The position numbers and the translations under genes were made by a program. A DNA stretch of 64,000 bases from Cryomorpha sp963836915 (GTDB lineage Bacteria; Bacteroidota; Bacteroidia; Flavobacteriales_D; Cryomorphaceae): assembly GCA_963836915.1 (NCBI GenBank), contig CAWILH010000002.1:3162001-3226000 (forward strand), in the 5' to 3' direction. The notes under the pieces were generated by a model, which was given only the letters and a program-made list of their open reading frames with translations, searched no databases and was not told where the DNA came from. Positions 6,922-15,115 of the stretch are shown piece after piece. The stretch's first letter is position 1. Every line of letters begins with the position of its first letter.

Positions 6922-8147
6922 TTAGATCAGTTGGGTCAGGGCTATTTCAAATCCTGTTTCGGCCATGTTGACACGGGTCGAATTTCTATTAAAAATATCT
7001 TGAATTGCATCCTTGATGATGGTCGATGTATCTGAAAATATCGCTTCATCGCTCATCTCCACTCCTTTTTCCATACAGTAGGCAAATACCCTTGCCATAC
7101 CACAATTGGCTATAAAGTCGGGAATGATACTCACTTTTTTATCGGTATCTGCCATGATGGGGCCGAAGAAAATTTCGGGATCTGCAAAGGGCACATTGGC
7201 TCCACAGGCTATTACTTCCAAGCCAGAAGCGATCATGGCATCTATCTGGCTCTGCGTAACCAGTCGCGATGCGGCGCAGGGCAGGAAGATCTCTGCTTCG
7301 AGGCTCCATATTTTCTGATCTACTGTTGCAAAGTCGATAAGCCCTTCCCCCTTCAGTTTATTTCCTTCTTTATCAAGAAATAACTGGGTCACTTCTTCGC
7401 TAGATAAACCTTCGGGCACTATTAAGCCGCCACCACGATCTATGATCCCCACCACTTTTACCCCATGCTTAGCAAGGTAGTAAGCGGCTGCAGCACCTAC
7501 ATTTCCCCATCCTTGGATGATGGCTCGCTTGCCAGCCGCCGCTATCCCGGAGAGCTCGTAATAATGAAGCACACTCATGGCCACTCCATAGCCCGTAATA
7601 AGATCGGCGATCACAAATTTTCGCGCTACTTCCGGGGTATATTTTGGGTCTTCCACCACTTTTGAAACACCAAAACGTAGTTGACCGATCTGCTGGATTT
7701 TTTCATTCTCGCGCGGCTGAAAGTGGCCGTTTACCACTCCTTCTTGCGGATGCCACACGCCGTAATCTTCGGTAATCGGTATCACTTCATGTATTTCGTC
7801 TACGTTGAGGTCTCCACCGGTGCCATAATAATTTTTGAGTAGGGGAGCTACGGCACGGTACCATCGCTCCAGTACGGCCCGCTTTCTAGGATCGTTTGGG
7901 TCGAAGTCTATGCCGCTTTTGGCACCCCCTATGGGAGGGCCGATACGGAAAACTTTACTTCCATGGTCTTGGCCAGTGATTCTACTTCGTTGCGATCTAG
8001 GCCAACCCTCATGCGGGTACCACCACCGGCGGCTCCGCCACGAAGGCTATTTATAACCACCCAACCGCGTGCCTCGGTTTCAGAATCATTCCACTCAAAT
8101 ACGATTTCGGGTTTCTTGTCTTCAAACCTTTGAAGTAGTTCGCGCAT
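6922..8147 (-). CDS. Glu/Leu/Phe/Val dehydrogenase, interrupted by one frameshift
   Basis: NAD(P)-dependent amino acid dehydrogenase of the Glu/Leu/Phe/Val family, about 408 aa once the frame is restored. The first 65 residues (from ATG 8147) include RGGAAGGGTRMR and end in MEVKFSVS. The frame then hits a stop at 7929. One base missing near 7938-7942 (GGCC where GGGCCC is expected) restores GPPIGGAKSGIDF, which carries the catalytic lysine, and the frame continues to 6922. Downstream are the TGGDLNVDE region, the Rossmann motif GWGNVGAAAAYYLAKHG and IPDFIANCGM. A break at such a conserved site with everything else intact suggests sequence error rather than decay. Substrate (glutamate or branched-chain) cannot be fixed from motifs. 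It is followed three bases later by nhaD. Confidence 0.85.
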
Positions 8148-8170
8148 TCTTTAGATTTTTCTATAACGGG

Positions 8171-8178
8171 CAAATATA
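8171..8178 (-). promoter_or_regulatory. -7 promoter element of the dehydrogenase-nhaD unit
   Basis: On the minus strand this reads TATATTTG, matching TAnnTTTG, 23 nt upstream of the ATG at 8147. No clear -33 TTG at proper spacing. Confidence 0.55.
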
Positions 8179-8239
8179 TCAAAACTCAATAGGCTTGCAC
8201 CGAATGAAAATAATTCTTGACGTAGATTTAACAAAAGGC

Positions 8240-9310
8240 TCAAAGGTAAACTGCCCCGCCTGAGCTGTTCTTGGTGGCACCGGTCACCGAAGCCAAGGTA
8301 TTCTCGGCATTTTCCAATCTAAGTTTACCGAGATAGGCGAAAACGAGCGCTTCCTTGAAGCATATGAGCTCAGCGCTGGGAATGATAAGCGATGCGTGCG
8401 TTTGGGTTCTGATACGATCCATCAAAAATTCATTGAAGACACCACCACCCGTTGCGAGCACTTTCCCTTTTGGGCAATGTTTATTCAGCGACTCTGCTAT
8501 AGCCAGTGCAATATGTTCTACGCAGGTTCTCAGCAGGTCTATGGTAGATTCAGAACCGAGCAAGCCAATTATGTTTTCTTCAACCCACTCCCTACCCAGC
8601 GATTTTGGGGGATGGGCGCGGTAGTAGGGCAGGGCATTTAATTTGGTAAGCAGCGCTTGATCGATGTTTCCTGTTTTGGCCAGTGCGCCTTTATCATCAT
8701 ATTCTTTGCCCAGCCTTTCGGCCAATAGATTGAGAACGATATTGGCGGGTGAGATGTCAAAAGCTAGCCTAACCCCTTTCTCATCATAGCTCACGTTGGC
8801 AAAGCCCCCAATATTCAAGCAGCCTTCGTATTCTGCAAAGAGATGGGCATCGCCCACAGGAACCAATGGCGCTCCTTGGCCACCCAGCGCCACATCGGTA
8901 CTTCTAAAATCGCATACCGCGGTTATTCCAGTCGTCGCTGCCAGCATGCTTCCGTCCAGCATTTGGTAAGTGAGCCCCGCAGCGGGATTATGAAAGATGG
9001 TATGACCATGGCAAGCTATAAAGTCGACCTTGGACTCTGAGCTTTTAATAATTTCTTCTACTTCTGCTAAAATAAGTTTGGTAAAATCAATCTCAAGCTG
9101 CTTTAGTTCGAGCCCGTTTATAAGGTGCGCAGTAGATAGCCTTTCGCGCCAGGCGGCGCTATAATCTACCGTCTTGGTTTGAAGGATTTCGGATTTCGAC
9201 AGACCATCAAATTGGCAGATAGCCATATCCAGACCATCCAATGATGTACCCGACATGATGCCGAGACCTATTTTATACTGGGGGTTTACGGAGTTCTTTT
9301 GATGGGTCAT
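8240..9310 (-). CDS. anmK: Anhydro-N-acetylmuramic acid kinase
   Basis: 356 aa of the AnmK family, which phosphorylates and opens 1,6-anhydro-MurNAc released in cell-wall turnover to give MurNAc-6-P in the cytosol. Visible: IMSGTSLDGLDMAICQF near the N-terminus (about 19-35, phosphate-binding), FIACHGHTIFH, GGQGAPLVPVGD with the catalytic Asp region, NIGGFANVS, and ATGGGVFNEFLM near the C-terminus. Length is typical. It is divergent from the acyl-CoA dehydrogenase; the two promoters lie almost back to back. Confidence 0.95.
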   Translation of the reverse strand: MTHQKNSVNPQYKIGLGIMSGTSLDGLDMAICQFDGLSKSEILQTKTVDYSAAWRERLSTAHLINGLELKQLEIDFTKLILAEVEEIIKSSESKVDFIACHGHTIFHNPAAGLTYQMLDGSMLAATTGITAVCDFRSTDVALGGQGAPLVPVGDAHLFAEYEGCLNIGGFANVSYDEKGVRLAFDISPANIVLNLLAERLGKEYDDKGALAKTGNIDQALLTKLNALPYYRAHPPKSLGREWVEENIIGLLGSESTIDLLRTCVEHIALAIAESLNKHCPKGKVLATGGGVFNEFLMDRIRTQTHASLIIPSAELICFKEALVFAYLGKLRLENAENTLASVTGATKNSSGGAVYL

Positions 9311-9331
9311 GGAGAAACAAAAACGAATGAG

Positions 9332-9339
9332 TAAATTTG
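9332..9339 (+). promoter_or_regulatory. -7 element of the acyl-CoA dehydrogenase gene
   Basis: TAAATTTG, 28 nt before ATG 9368. It is separated by two bases from the opposite-strand element at 9342-9349. Confidence 0.55.
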
Positions 9340-9341
9340 CG

Positions 9342-9349
9342 CAAACTTA
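9342..9349 (-). promoter_or_regulatory. -7 element of anmK
   Basis: On the minus strand this reads TAAGTTTG (TAnnTTTG), 31 nt before the anmK ATG at 9310. Confidence 0.5.
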
Positions 9350-9367
9350 AGTAAACCGCAAGGACGC

Positions 9368-10510
9368 ATGAATTTTGAATTGACCGAAGAGCAAATAGCC
9401 GTGAGAGATGCCGCCCGTGATTTTGCACAGACCGTATTGAAGCCGGGAGTAATAGCACGAGACACAGAGCAGCGATTTCCAAAAGATGAGATAAAGCAAC
9501 TCGGAAAGCTAGGGTTCATGGGGATGATGGTCGATCCAAAATATGGAGGTAGTGGCATGGATACCGTGTCATATGTGCTTGCCATGGAAGAGCTTTCAAA
9601 AATTGATTCATCTACTTCGGTAGTTGTTTCAGTAAATAACAGCCTTGTATGTTGGGGCATAGAAAAGTACGGGAATGAAGAGCAAAAGCAGAAATATTTA
9701 AAGCCACTTGCTTCCGGTGAGAAAATCGGGGCTTTCTGCCTTAGTGAGCCGGAAGCCGGTTCGGATGCGACTTCTCAAAAAACGACAGCCGAAGATAAGG
9801 GCGACCACTACCTTTTGAATGGAACGAAGAACTGGATTACGAATGGTAATTCGGCTTCTATCTATCTGGTTATGGCGCAAACCGATGCCGAAAAAGGACA
9901 TAAGGGAATTAATTGCCTTATTGTAGAGCGGGATATGGAAGGTTTTATCGTAGGTGCCAAGGAGGATAAATTAGGCATTCGCGGAAGCGATACCCATACC
10001 TTGATGTTTCAGGATGTGAAAGTACCTAAGGAAAACCGGATCGGTGAGGATGGATTTGGATTTAAGTTTGCTATGAAAACCTTATCTGGCGGACGAATTG
10101 GAATCGCTGCTCAGGCGCTCGGTATAGCCAGTGGAGCGTATGAGCTGGCACTTGCTTATAGTAAGGAGCGCAAAGCATTTAATAAGCCGATCTATCAGCA
10201 CCAGGCCATTGCTTTCAAACTTGCGGATATGGCGACCAATATCGAAGCAGCACGGCTACTCTGCCATAAATCGGCACAGGAGAAAGATAATGGCGAGAAC
10301 TTCGACCTATCTTCTTCAAAAGCAAAATTGTTTGCATCTAAGGTGGCCATGGAGACCACGGTAGAAGCGGTGCAGGTGCACGGGGGCTATGGCTTTGTAA
10401 AGGAATATCACGTGGAGCGATTGATGCGCGATGCCAAGATCACCCAGATCTACGAAGGCACCAGTGAAGTGCAAAAAATCGTAATTAGCAGGGCTATTCT
10501 GAAGGATTGA
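9368..10510 (+). CDS. Acyl-CoA dehydrogenase (short/medium-chain type)
   Basis: 380 aa FAD enzyme that forms the alpha-beta double bond of an acyl-CoA and passes electrons to ETF. The N-terminal helical domain begins MNFELTEEQIAVRDAARDFA. The signature FCLSEPEAGSDA is near residue 130, KNWITNG follows, and the catalytic glutamate is E363 in QIYEGTSEVQ, the position seen in short-chain/butyryl-CoA type enzymes. VHGGYGF precedes it. Length and motifs are complete. Exact chain-length preference is not evident. The gene stands alone, convergent with the small ORF after murF. Confidence 0.93.
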   Translation: MNFELTEEQIAVRDAARDFAQTVLKPGVIARDTEQRFPKDEIKQLGKLGFMGMMVDPKYGGSGMDTVSYVLAMEELSKIDSSTSVVVSVNNSLVCWGIEKYGNEEQKQKYLKPLASGEKIGAFCLSEPEAGSDATSQKTTAEDKGDHYLLNGTKNWITNGNSASIYLVMAQTDAEKGHKGINCLIVERDMEGFIVGAKEDKLGIRGSDTHTLMFQDVKVPKENRIGEDGFGFKFAMKTLSGGRIGIAAQALGIASGAYELALAYSKERKAFNKPIYQHQAIAFKLADMATNIEAARLLCHKSAQEKDNGENFDLSSSKAKLFASKVAMETTVEAVQVHGGYGFVKEYHVERLMRDAKITQIYEGTSEVQKIVISRAILKD

Positions 10511-10759
10511 TATCCACGTTTCGGGCTTTTCTCGTAAGCGAACCCGCTTTTGCTGCAGTTCCCTTCTGGGACAGGCGCATTCTAAAAGAGTAAATGAGTG
10601 TTAATTTATCTTGGTTGTCCCAGCAATACCACTTAGCAAAACGTTCTCGCCCGAGGTAAATGCTACGGGTTAAGCCAGCTACTACCACTTCATTGATTTA
10701 GGATGAATTCCTTTTGCTGACTGGCAAACTTCAGAAGCCGGAACGTCGTATACCGGCAT
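10494..10759 (-). CDS. Small hypothetical gene after murF, with a frameshift
   Basis: Six bases after the murF stop (10766-10768) an ATG at 10759 opens a frame reading MPVYDVPASEVCQSAKGIHP then KSMKW and a stop. One base later in frame the sequence continues as VVVAGLTRSIYLGRERFAKW, then YCWDNQDKLTLIYSFRMRLS, ending at TAG 10494. Both halves look coding; adding one base near 10685-10693 joins them into about 88 aa. The basic C-terminus (KAGSLTRKARNVD) overlaps the 3' end of the convergent acyl-CoA dehydrogenase by 17 bp. No family is recognised. The position implies co-transcription with murF. Confidence 0.4.
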
Positions 10760-10765
10760 CTCAAT

Positions 10766-12055
10766 TCAAAGCACTGGCAATAAGGTTTCCATGGCGGCCA
10801 GCCTACTTCCTTTGAGCAAAATGGTATAGCCTTGCAGTGGGGTTTTGATGAGCTTTTCTTTGAGCGCAGCCGCGGAAGCGTAATGCTCCATATCTTTCAA
10901 TTTGCAGTTTGCATACCCTTCACCCACAAAGATTGCTGCGATGTTTGTTGAGTTTGCTACAAGGTCGACCAGCGCTTGATGTTCCATTTCAGAATCAACG
11001 CCGAGTTCTTTCATTTCGCCCAGCAGGGCGATTTTCTTATTTCCGGCCGAGCGATCGAGATTTTCAATGGCCACTTTCATACTGCTCGGATTGGCATTAT
11101 AAGCATCGAGGATAACCTGGTTTTTATCTGTTGCTATAATTTGAGATCTATTGTTGGTAGAGATATACGTTTCAAGGGCTTCCTTAATCTCTTCCAACGG
11201 CACCTTATAGTAGGATCCTATGCAGGCGGCGGCCAGAATATTGGGTAGATTATAAGCTCCTACCAGTTGGGTTTGAATTTTTTCGGTCTGCTCGCCGTTT
11301 ACCGCCAAGGAAAGGCTTACCGTAGGATGCGTGTCCAGAAGTTGGCCGCTCATCCATGCCCTGCTGTTCGTGCCATAGAGCGTTCGATCGGCACCGTCGG
11401 AGATTTCCTGTAGTACGTCATCATCAGCATTTACGAACAGCATTCCCCCCTTCGGGATAAGATGGTCGAATAATTCTTTCTTGCCTTTCCGCACACCTTC
11501 GGCACCACCGAAACCTTCTAGATGGGCCTTGCCGATATTGGTGATCATCCCCACATCTGGATCACATATTTTTGAAAGCTCCCGTATTTCACCCTGATGG
11601 TTTGCACCCATTTCTATCACAGCCATTTCTGCGTCAGGCGGGATGGAAAGCAAGGTAAGTGGCACTCCAATATGATTGTTCAAATTGCCCTTGGTAGCAG
11701 TGGTTTTATATTTCTTCCGAAGTACTGCGGTGATTAATTCCTTGGTAGTCGTTTTTCCATTGCTGCCCGTGATGCCGATTACGGGAAAAGAGAAGTGATC
11801 GCGGTGCTTGCGCGCCAAATTTTGAAGTGCGATCAGCACATCGTCCACCACGGTAATATCTTCCACACCATGGTATTCCTTGCGATCTGCTACTACGTGG
11901 GCGGCTCCCTGCTCTAGGGCTTCCAAGGCATAATCATTGGCGTCAAAATTCGGCCCCTTCAAGCAGAAGAAAATACTCCCGCTTACATTTCCACGACTGT
12001 CGGTGGTTACGAATGGGTGCTTTTTATAGATACCATATAGTTCTTCCATCTGCAT
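10766..12055 (-). CDS. murF: UDP-MurNAc-tripeptide--D-alanyl-D-alanine ligase
   Basis: 429 aa Mur ligase that adds D-Ala-D-Ala to the UDP-MurNAc-tripeptide in the last cytosolic step of peptidoglycan precursor synthesis. The ATP-binding loop ITGSNGKTTTKELI spans residues 95-108; also visible are GNLNNHIGVPLTLL, EMGANHQGEI, TNIGKAHLEGFGG and DAYNANPSSM. It lies downstream of gldJ on the same strand, behind a hairpin at 12070-12099, an association also known in other Bacteroidota. The cell-wall enzyme DDL that makes its dipeptide substrate is also in the window. Confidence 0.95.
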   Translation of the reverse strand: MQMEELYGIYKKHPFVTTDSRGNVSGSIFFCLKGPNFDANDYALEALEQGAAHVVADRKEYHGVEDITVVDDVLIALQNLARKHRDHFSFPVIGITGSNGKTTTKELITAVLRKKYKTTATKGNLNNHIGVPLTLLSIPPDAEMAVIEMGANHQGEIRELSKICDPDVGMITNIGKAHLEGFGGAEGVRKGKKELFDHLIPKGGMLFVNADDDVLQEISDGADRTLYGTNSRAWMSGQLLDTHPTVSLSLAVNGEQTEKIQTQLVGAYNLPNILAAACIGSYYKVPLEEIKEALETYISTNNRSQIIATDKNQVILDAYNANPSSMKVAIENLDRSAGNKKIALLGEMKELGVDSEMEHQALVDLVANSTNIAAIFVGEGYANCKLKDMEHYASAAALKEKLIKTPLQGYTILLKGSRLAAMETLLPVL

Positions 12056-12069
12056 GGCATCAAAAGTAA

Positions 12070-12099
12070 AAACCCGATGGGCATCTGCTCATCGGGTTT
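12070..12099 (-). terminator. Hairpin terminator or attenuator between gldJ and murF
   Basis: A 10-bp stem (AAACCCGATG with its complement, 12070-12079 and 12090-12099) and 10-nt loop. On the minus strand it is followed by TTTTACTTTTG, so it terminates or attenuates gldJ transcripts before murF. Confidence 0.7.
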
Positions 12100-12124
12100 C
12101 CAAAATTATTTTAACAAAAGGTTT

Positions 12125-13867
12125 TTATCTCTGGCTAAGACCTTTCGGGCTACCTACGCGATCCATTGCACATCTGAAACCGATCGTGGCAGTAGCCTTG
12201 CGCTCATCCATGTATCGGCGTGTACCCGGACTCAAGAAGTAAGCCCGATCTCTCCAGCTACCGCCCTTGTATACCCGGGCGCGGTTGCTCACCAGCGTAG
12301 TAGTACCATAATCGTACATACTATTCTCGTTTTCATCGGGACCATTGTATTCATACGTAAGGCTCGACTCTTTATCACCATCCAAATAATTGATATTATC
12401 TGCGATCGTGTAATTATCCCTGTCAATATTCTCTTCAGGTCTCACTTTACGCATACGGAGTTCACCAGGGCTATCTTGCACGAATTGACCCAGACCGCTT
12501 ATCAGTTCTGGAGCTATTCTCACATCGCTACTGCGAATCTGTTGGATGCCATCCCTGATCAAGGTATAAGCTTCATCTGGCTTCCCTTCATCAAATCGCT
12601 CGGTAGCTTGCTCCGATGCTGAAATGAGATTTTCTACCAGCTGAGTTTCGTTTGGGTTCAACTTACCTTCTGTGATCTTATTGAATTGCTTTAGATATTT
12701 ATCAATGCCTTCCACATCATAGGTTACAATGGTGAGCTTATCATCCACTTGACCTTCGCTGTTCAGGACTTTGGTCTCGTACACGTTTCCACGAAATGGA
12801 CGGAATTCATCGACATCTTCAAAACTCAATGGGCGGTATACATCCATGACCCATTCGCTTACATTGCCCGCCATATTGTAGAGCCCGTAGTCATTCGGCT
12901 GGTAGCTAAATACAGGCGCTGTGATATCGGCGTTGTCATTAAGGCTGCCCGCTACACCCATATAGTCACCGCGTCCGCGCACGAAGTTGGCAACCATCTC
13001 GCCGTAAAAGCGGCTATTATTATTGCCTTCACGCACATAATGTCCATTCCAAGGATAAACCTTGCGCTCTGTAACGAGTTCTTGATAAGAATTTCCTATG
13101 AGACCGTATGCGGCAAATTCCCATTCGGCTTCGGTAGGTAGGCGGTACCTTGGTAGGAGTATGCCATCTTCCATGCGCACGTTTCTAAATTCTTCGTCAG
13201 GGTCAAGGTTGGGAAGTCCTTCTACCCGCTTCCCACTTTCATACTGCCCCGAATAATACGCATCAGTACTAAAATGATCTTCGTTGATCTGCTGTGGAAA
13301 GTGTTCGAAAAGCCCTTCACGTATCAAAATGGCTTCATTCACCCTATCGCTTCTCCAGCCACAAAAGTCATTGGCTTGCAGCCAATTAACACCTACCACG
13401 GGATAATCATTATAGGCTGGGTGACGAAGATAATAATCCACGAAAGGCTCGTTATAAGCCAATTTAGACCGCCATACCAATGTATCGGGTAGCGCCTTAT
13501 CATAGATTTCAGGGTAGTCACCACCATATACCCTATTGATCCAATAAAGGTATTCGAGCCAATAGATATTGGTTACTTCGGTCTCATCCATATAGAAGGA
13601 AGATACGGTAACCCTTCTGGGTATATTGATCCAATCTTCCATGAGCATTTCTTCATTGGCTCCCATAGTGAACGTACCACCTTCAATAAGCACCAGTCCA
13701 GGACCGGTTTCTTGCTCGAAGTAGGGCACTTTTTCAAATCCACCATTTTTGGGATCGTTATAATTCCATCCAGTAGCACTGGATGAATCATAATTACAAG
13801 AACTTACGAAGAGCGCCGCTGTGACGAATGCGAAAGCACCAATAATTCTCCTTGCCTTGATATTCAT
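12125..13867 (-). CDS. gldJ: Gliding motility lipoprotein GldJ
   Basis: 580 aa. A lipoprotein signal peptide ends in the lipobox FVSSC (Cys at residue 24). The body is of the formylglycine-generating enzyme (SUMF1) fold: GGTFTMGANEEM, the helix with DETEVTNIYWLEYLYWI, RLPTEAEWEFAAYG, NMAGNVSEWVMDVY, and the terminal GGSWRDRAYFLSPGTRRYM and IGFRCAMD. An inserted region of about 120 residues interrupts the fold, as in GldJ/GldK. GldJ is an outer-membrane-associated lipoprotein needed for gliding and for stability of the GldK/T9SS apparatus. It sits between the porP/sprF-like gene and murF and opposite porU, matching known T9SS gene neighbourhoods. Confidence 0.9.
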   Translation of the reverse strand: MNIKARRIIGAFAFVTAALFVSSCNYDSSSATGWNYNDPKNGGFEKVPYFEQETGPGLVLIEGGTFTMGANEEMLMEDWINIPRRVTVSSFYMDETEVTNIYWLEYLYWINRVYGGDYPEIYDKALPDTLVWRSKLAYNEPFVDYYLRHPAYNDYPVVGVNWLQANDFCGWRSDRVNEAILIREGLFEHFPQQINEDHFSTDAYYSGQYESGKRVEGLPNLDPDEEFRNVRMEDGILLPRYRLPTEAEWEFAAYGLIGNSYQELVTERKVYPWNGHYVREGNNNSRFYGEMVANFVRGRGDYMGVAGSLNDNADITAPVFSYQPNDYGLYNMAGNVSEWVMDVYRPLSFEDVDEFRPFRGNVYETKVLNSEGQVDDKLTIVTYDVEGIDKYLKQFNKITEGKLNPNETQLVENLISASEQATERFDEGKPDEAYTLIRDGIQQIRSSDVRIAPELISGLGQFVQDSPGELRMRKVRPEENIDRDNYTIADNINYLDGDKESSLTYEYNGPDENENSMYDYGTTTLVSNRARVYKGGSWRDRAYFLSPGTRRYMDERKATATIGFRCAMDRVGSPKGLSQR

Positions 13868-13904
13868 AGTTTGGTCTTTGTATGCAGGTTTCTTTTAGTA
13901 TTAA

Positions 13905-14882
13905 CTAGAATTGGGGACAGTTTATTGCCCTGAATTTTTTCTTCTGTGGTCGACAGTTGAAGTTGAATGCAAAAGATATTTCGTGGGAGCCAGCGGTTTG
14001 TCCTACCAGTTCACTAGTGGTAAGGTCATAACTATAGCCTACTTTAAATCGATCGGTTTCAACTCCGAGCAAAACGATAAATGAATCTTCAAACCGGTAC
14101 CATAAACCACCGATCAGCGGGCCACGCTTTACATATACTCCGACATTGATCTGTTCAAAATCATATTGTCTCTGGTATATAAAGTTGGGTGAAATAGAAA
14201 TATCACTCTCGCCCCGCACATCTCTCGCAAGAGGGATGGTAGCGCCAGCGTGGAAGGTGTACTTTCTCTCTAGTGGTGATTCGGCCACGATCAATGATTC
14301 ATTTGGTTCAAATAGATGGTGTACGGCAAGACCTGCGTAAAGGTTTTCGCTGAAGACTACCAAGCCAGAAGAAAAATCAACATTGTCTACTACGCCTCCC
14401 CGCGGGGTATCTTTGGTCTCGTAAATAAAACCCCGTCGCGGATCGATCTGATCACCAAAGGTAAGCGCACCCCAGTCCAAAGACCGCTGAAAATAAGTGC
14501 CTTGAAAACCAACCACCATAGAGAATTTCTTGGATAGCGCCAATTGGTATGAATAGATACCATTTATATTAAATGAATTTAGCGTCCCGCGGCCTGCATT
14601 GTCATTTAATACATAAAAACCGAGGCCACCGCTTATCGCATCGACATATTGATCATAGGAAGCCGACGAGGTCACAAAATTTCCCGAGAGGGCAGGCCAC
14701 TGGTTTCTAAAATTCAAAACCACACGCGGACATTTCTGTGTGCCTGCGAGTGCGGGGTTGAGATACAACGGGTTAGCATAGAATTGCGTAAAAGCAGGAT
14801 CCTGGGCTGCAGATTGTTTCACGAAGCTAAATAGGCAGGTTGCAGTGAACACAACCGCCATCACTAAAGAATTCTTCAACAT
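13905..14882 (-). CDS. PorP/SprF family type IX secretion membrane protein
   Basis: The open frame extends to 15059, but the ATG at 14882 (325 aa) puts a proper signal peptide at the start (MLKNSLVMAVVFTATCLFSF, cleavage after AAQ). The mature start DPAFTQFYANPLYLNPALAG is the hallmark of PorP/SprF proteins. The rest is an outer-membrane beta-barrel-like pattern of alternating residues with FRNQWPALSG, GLVVFSENLYAGLAVHHLF and VGVETDRFKVGYSYDLTTSE. Such proteins attach adhesins or type B substrates to the cell surface after T9SS export. It is 37 nt upstream of gldJ, so likely in one operon. Which paralogue (PorP or SprF) is not decided. Confidence 0.88.
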   Translation of the reverse strand: MLKNSLVMAVVFTATCLFSFVKQSAAQDPAFTQFYANPLYLNPALAGTQKCPRVVLNFRNQWPALSGNFVTSSASYDQYVDAISGGLGFYVLNDNAGRGTLNSFNINGIYSYQLALSKKFSMVVGFQGTYFQRSLDWGALTFGDQIDPRRGFIYETKDTPRGGVVDNVDFSSGLVVFSENLYAGLAVHHLFEPNESLIVAESPLERKYTFHAGATIPLARDVRGESDISISPNFIYQRQYDFEQINVGVYVKRGPLIGGLWYRFEDSFIVLLGVETDRFKVGYSYDLTTSELVGQTAGSHEISFAFNFNCRPQKKKFRAINCPQF

Positions 14883-14958
14883 ATAAGCGGGTAGAATTGC
14901 AGTTTTTTTTGAGGCACCAATTATACAAAAATTTTTAAACAAGTTCATTCGTGACTTA

Positions 14959-14992
14959 TTGATCCGCACAATATTTTGATCCGTACAATATT
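14959..14992. promoter_or_regulatory. Tandem 17-bp direct repeat between divergent T9SS genes
   Basis: TTGATCCGCACAATATT (14959-14975) is followed without spacer by TTGATCCGTACAATATT (14976-14992), 16 of 17 identical. It lies in the 233-bp divergent region between the porP/sprF-like gene and porU, where an operator for both would be expected. Confidence 0.5.
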
Positions 14993-15115
14993 GTTTTGCG
15001 CCATTCGTTTTTGCTTTACCAATAGTTAAAATTAAACATTTCTTTGTCCCGTTCCACATTTACGGGGAGAAATACCTGACAAAGATTGTATTTAAACGCG
15101 CAAACATAGATTAAG

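Noticed and set aside
7929..8147. Separate 72-aa gene upstream of a 287-aa gene
   Set aside because: Together they are one amino acid dehydrogenase interrupted by a single missing base at the catalytic motif.
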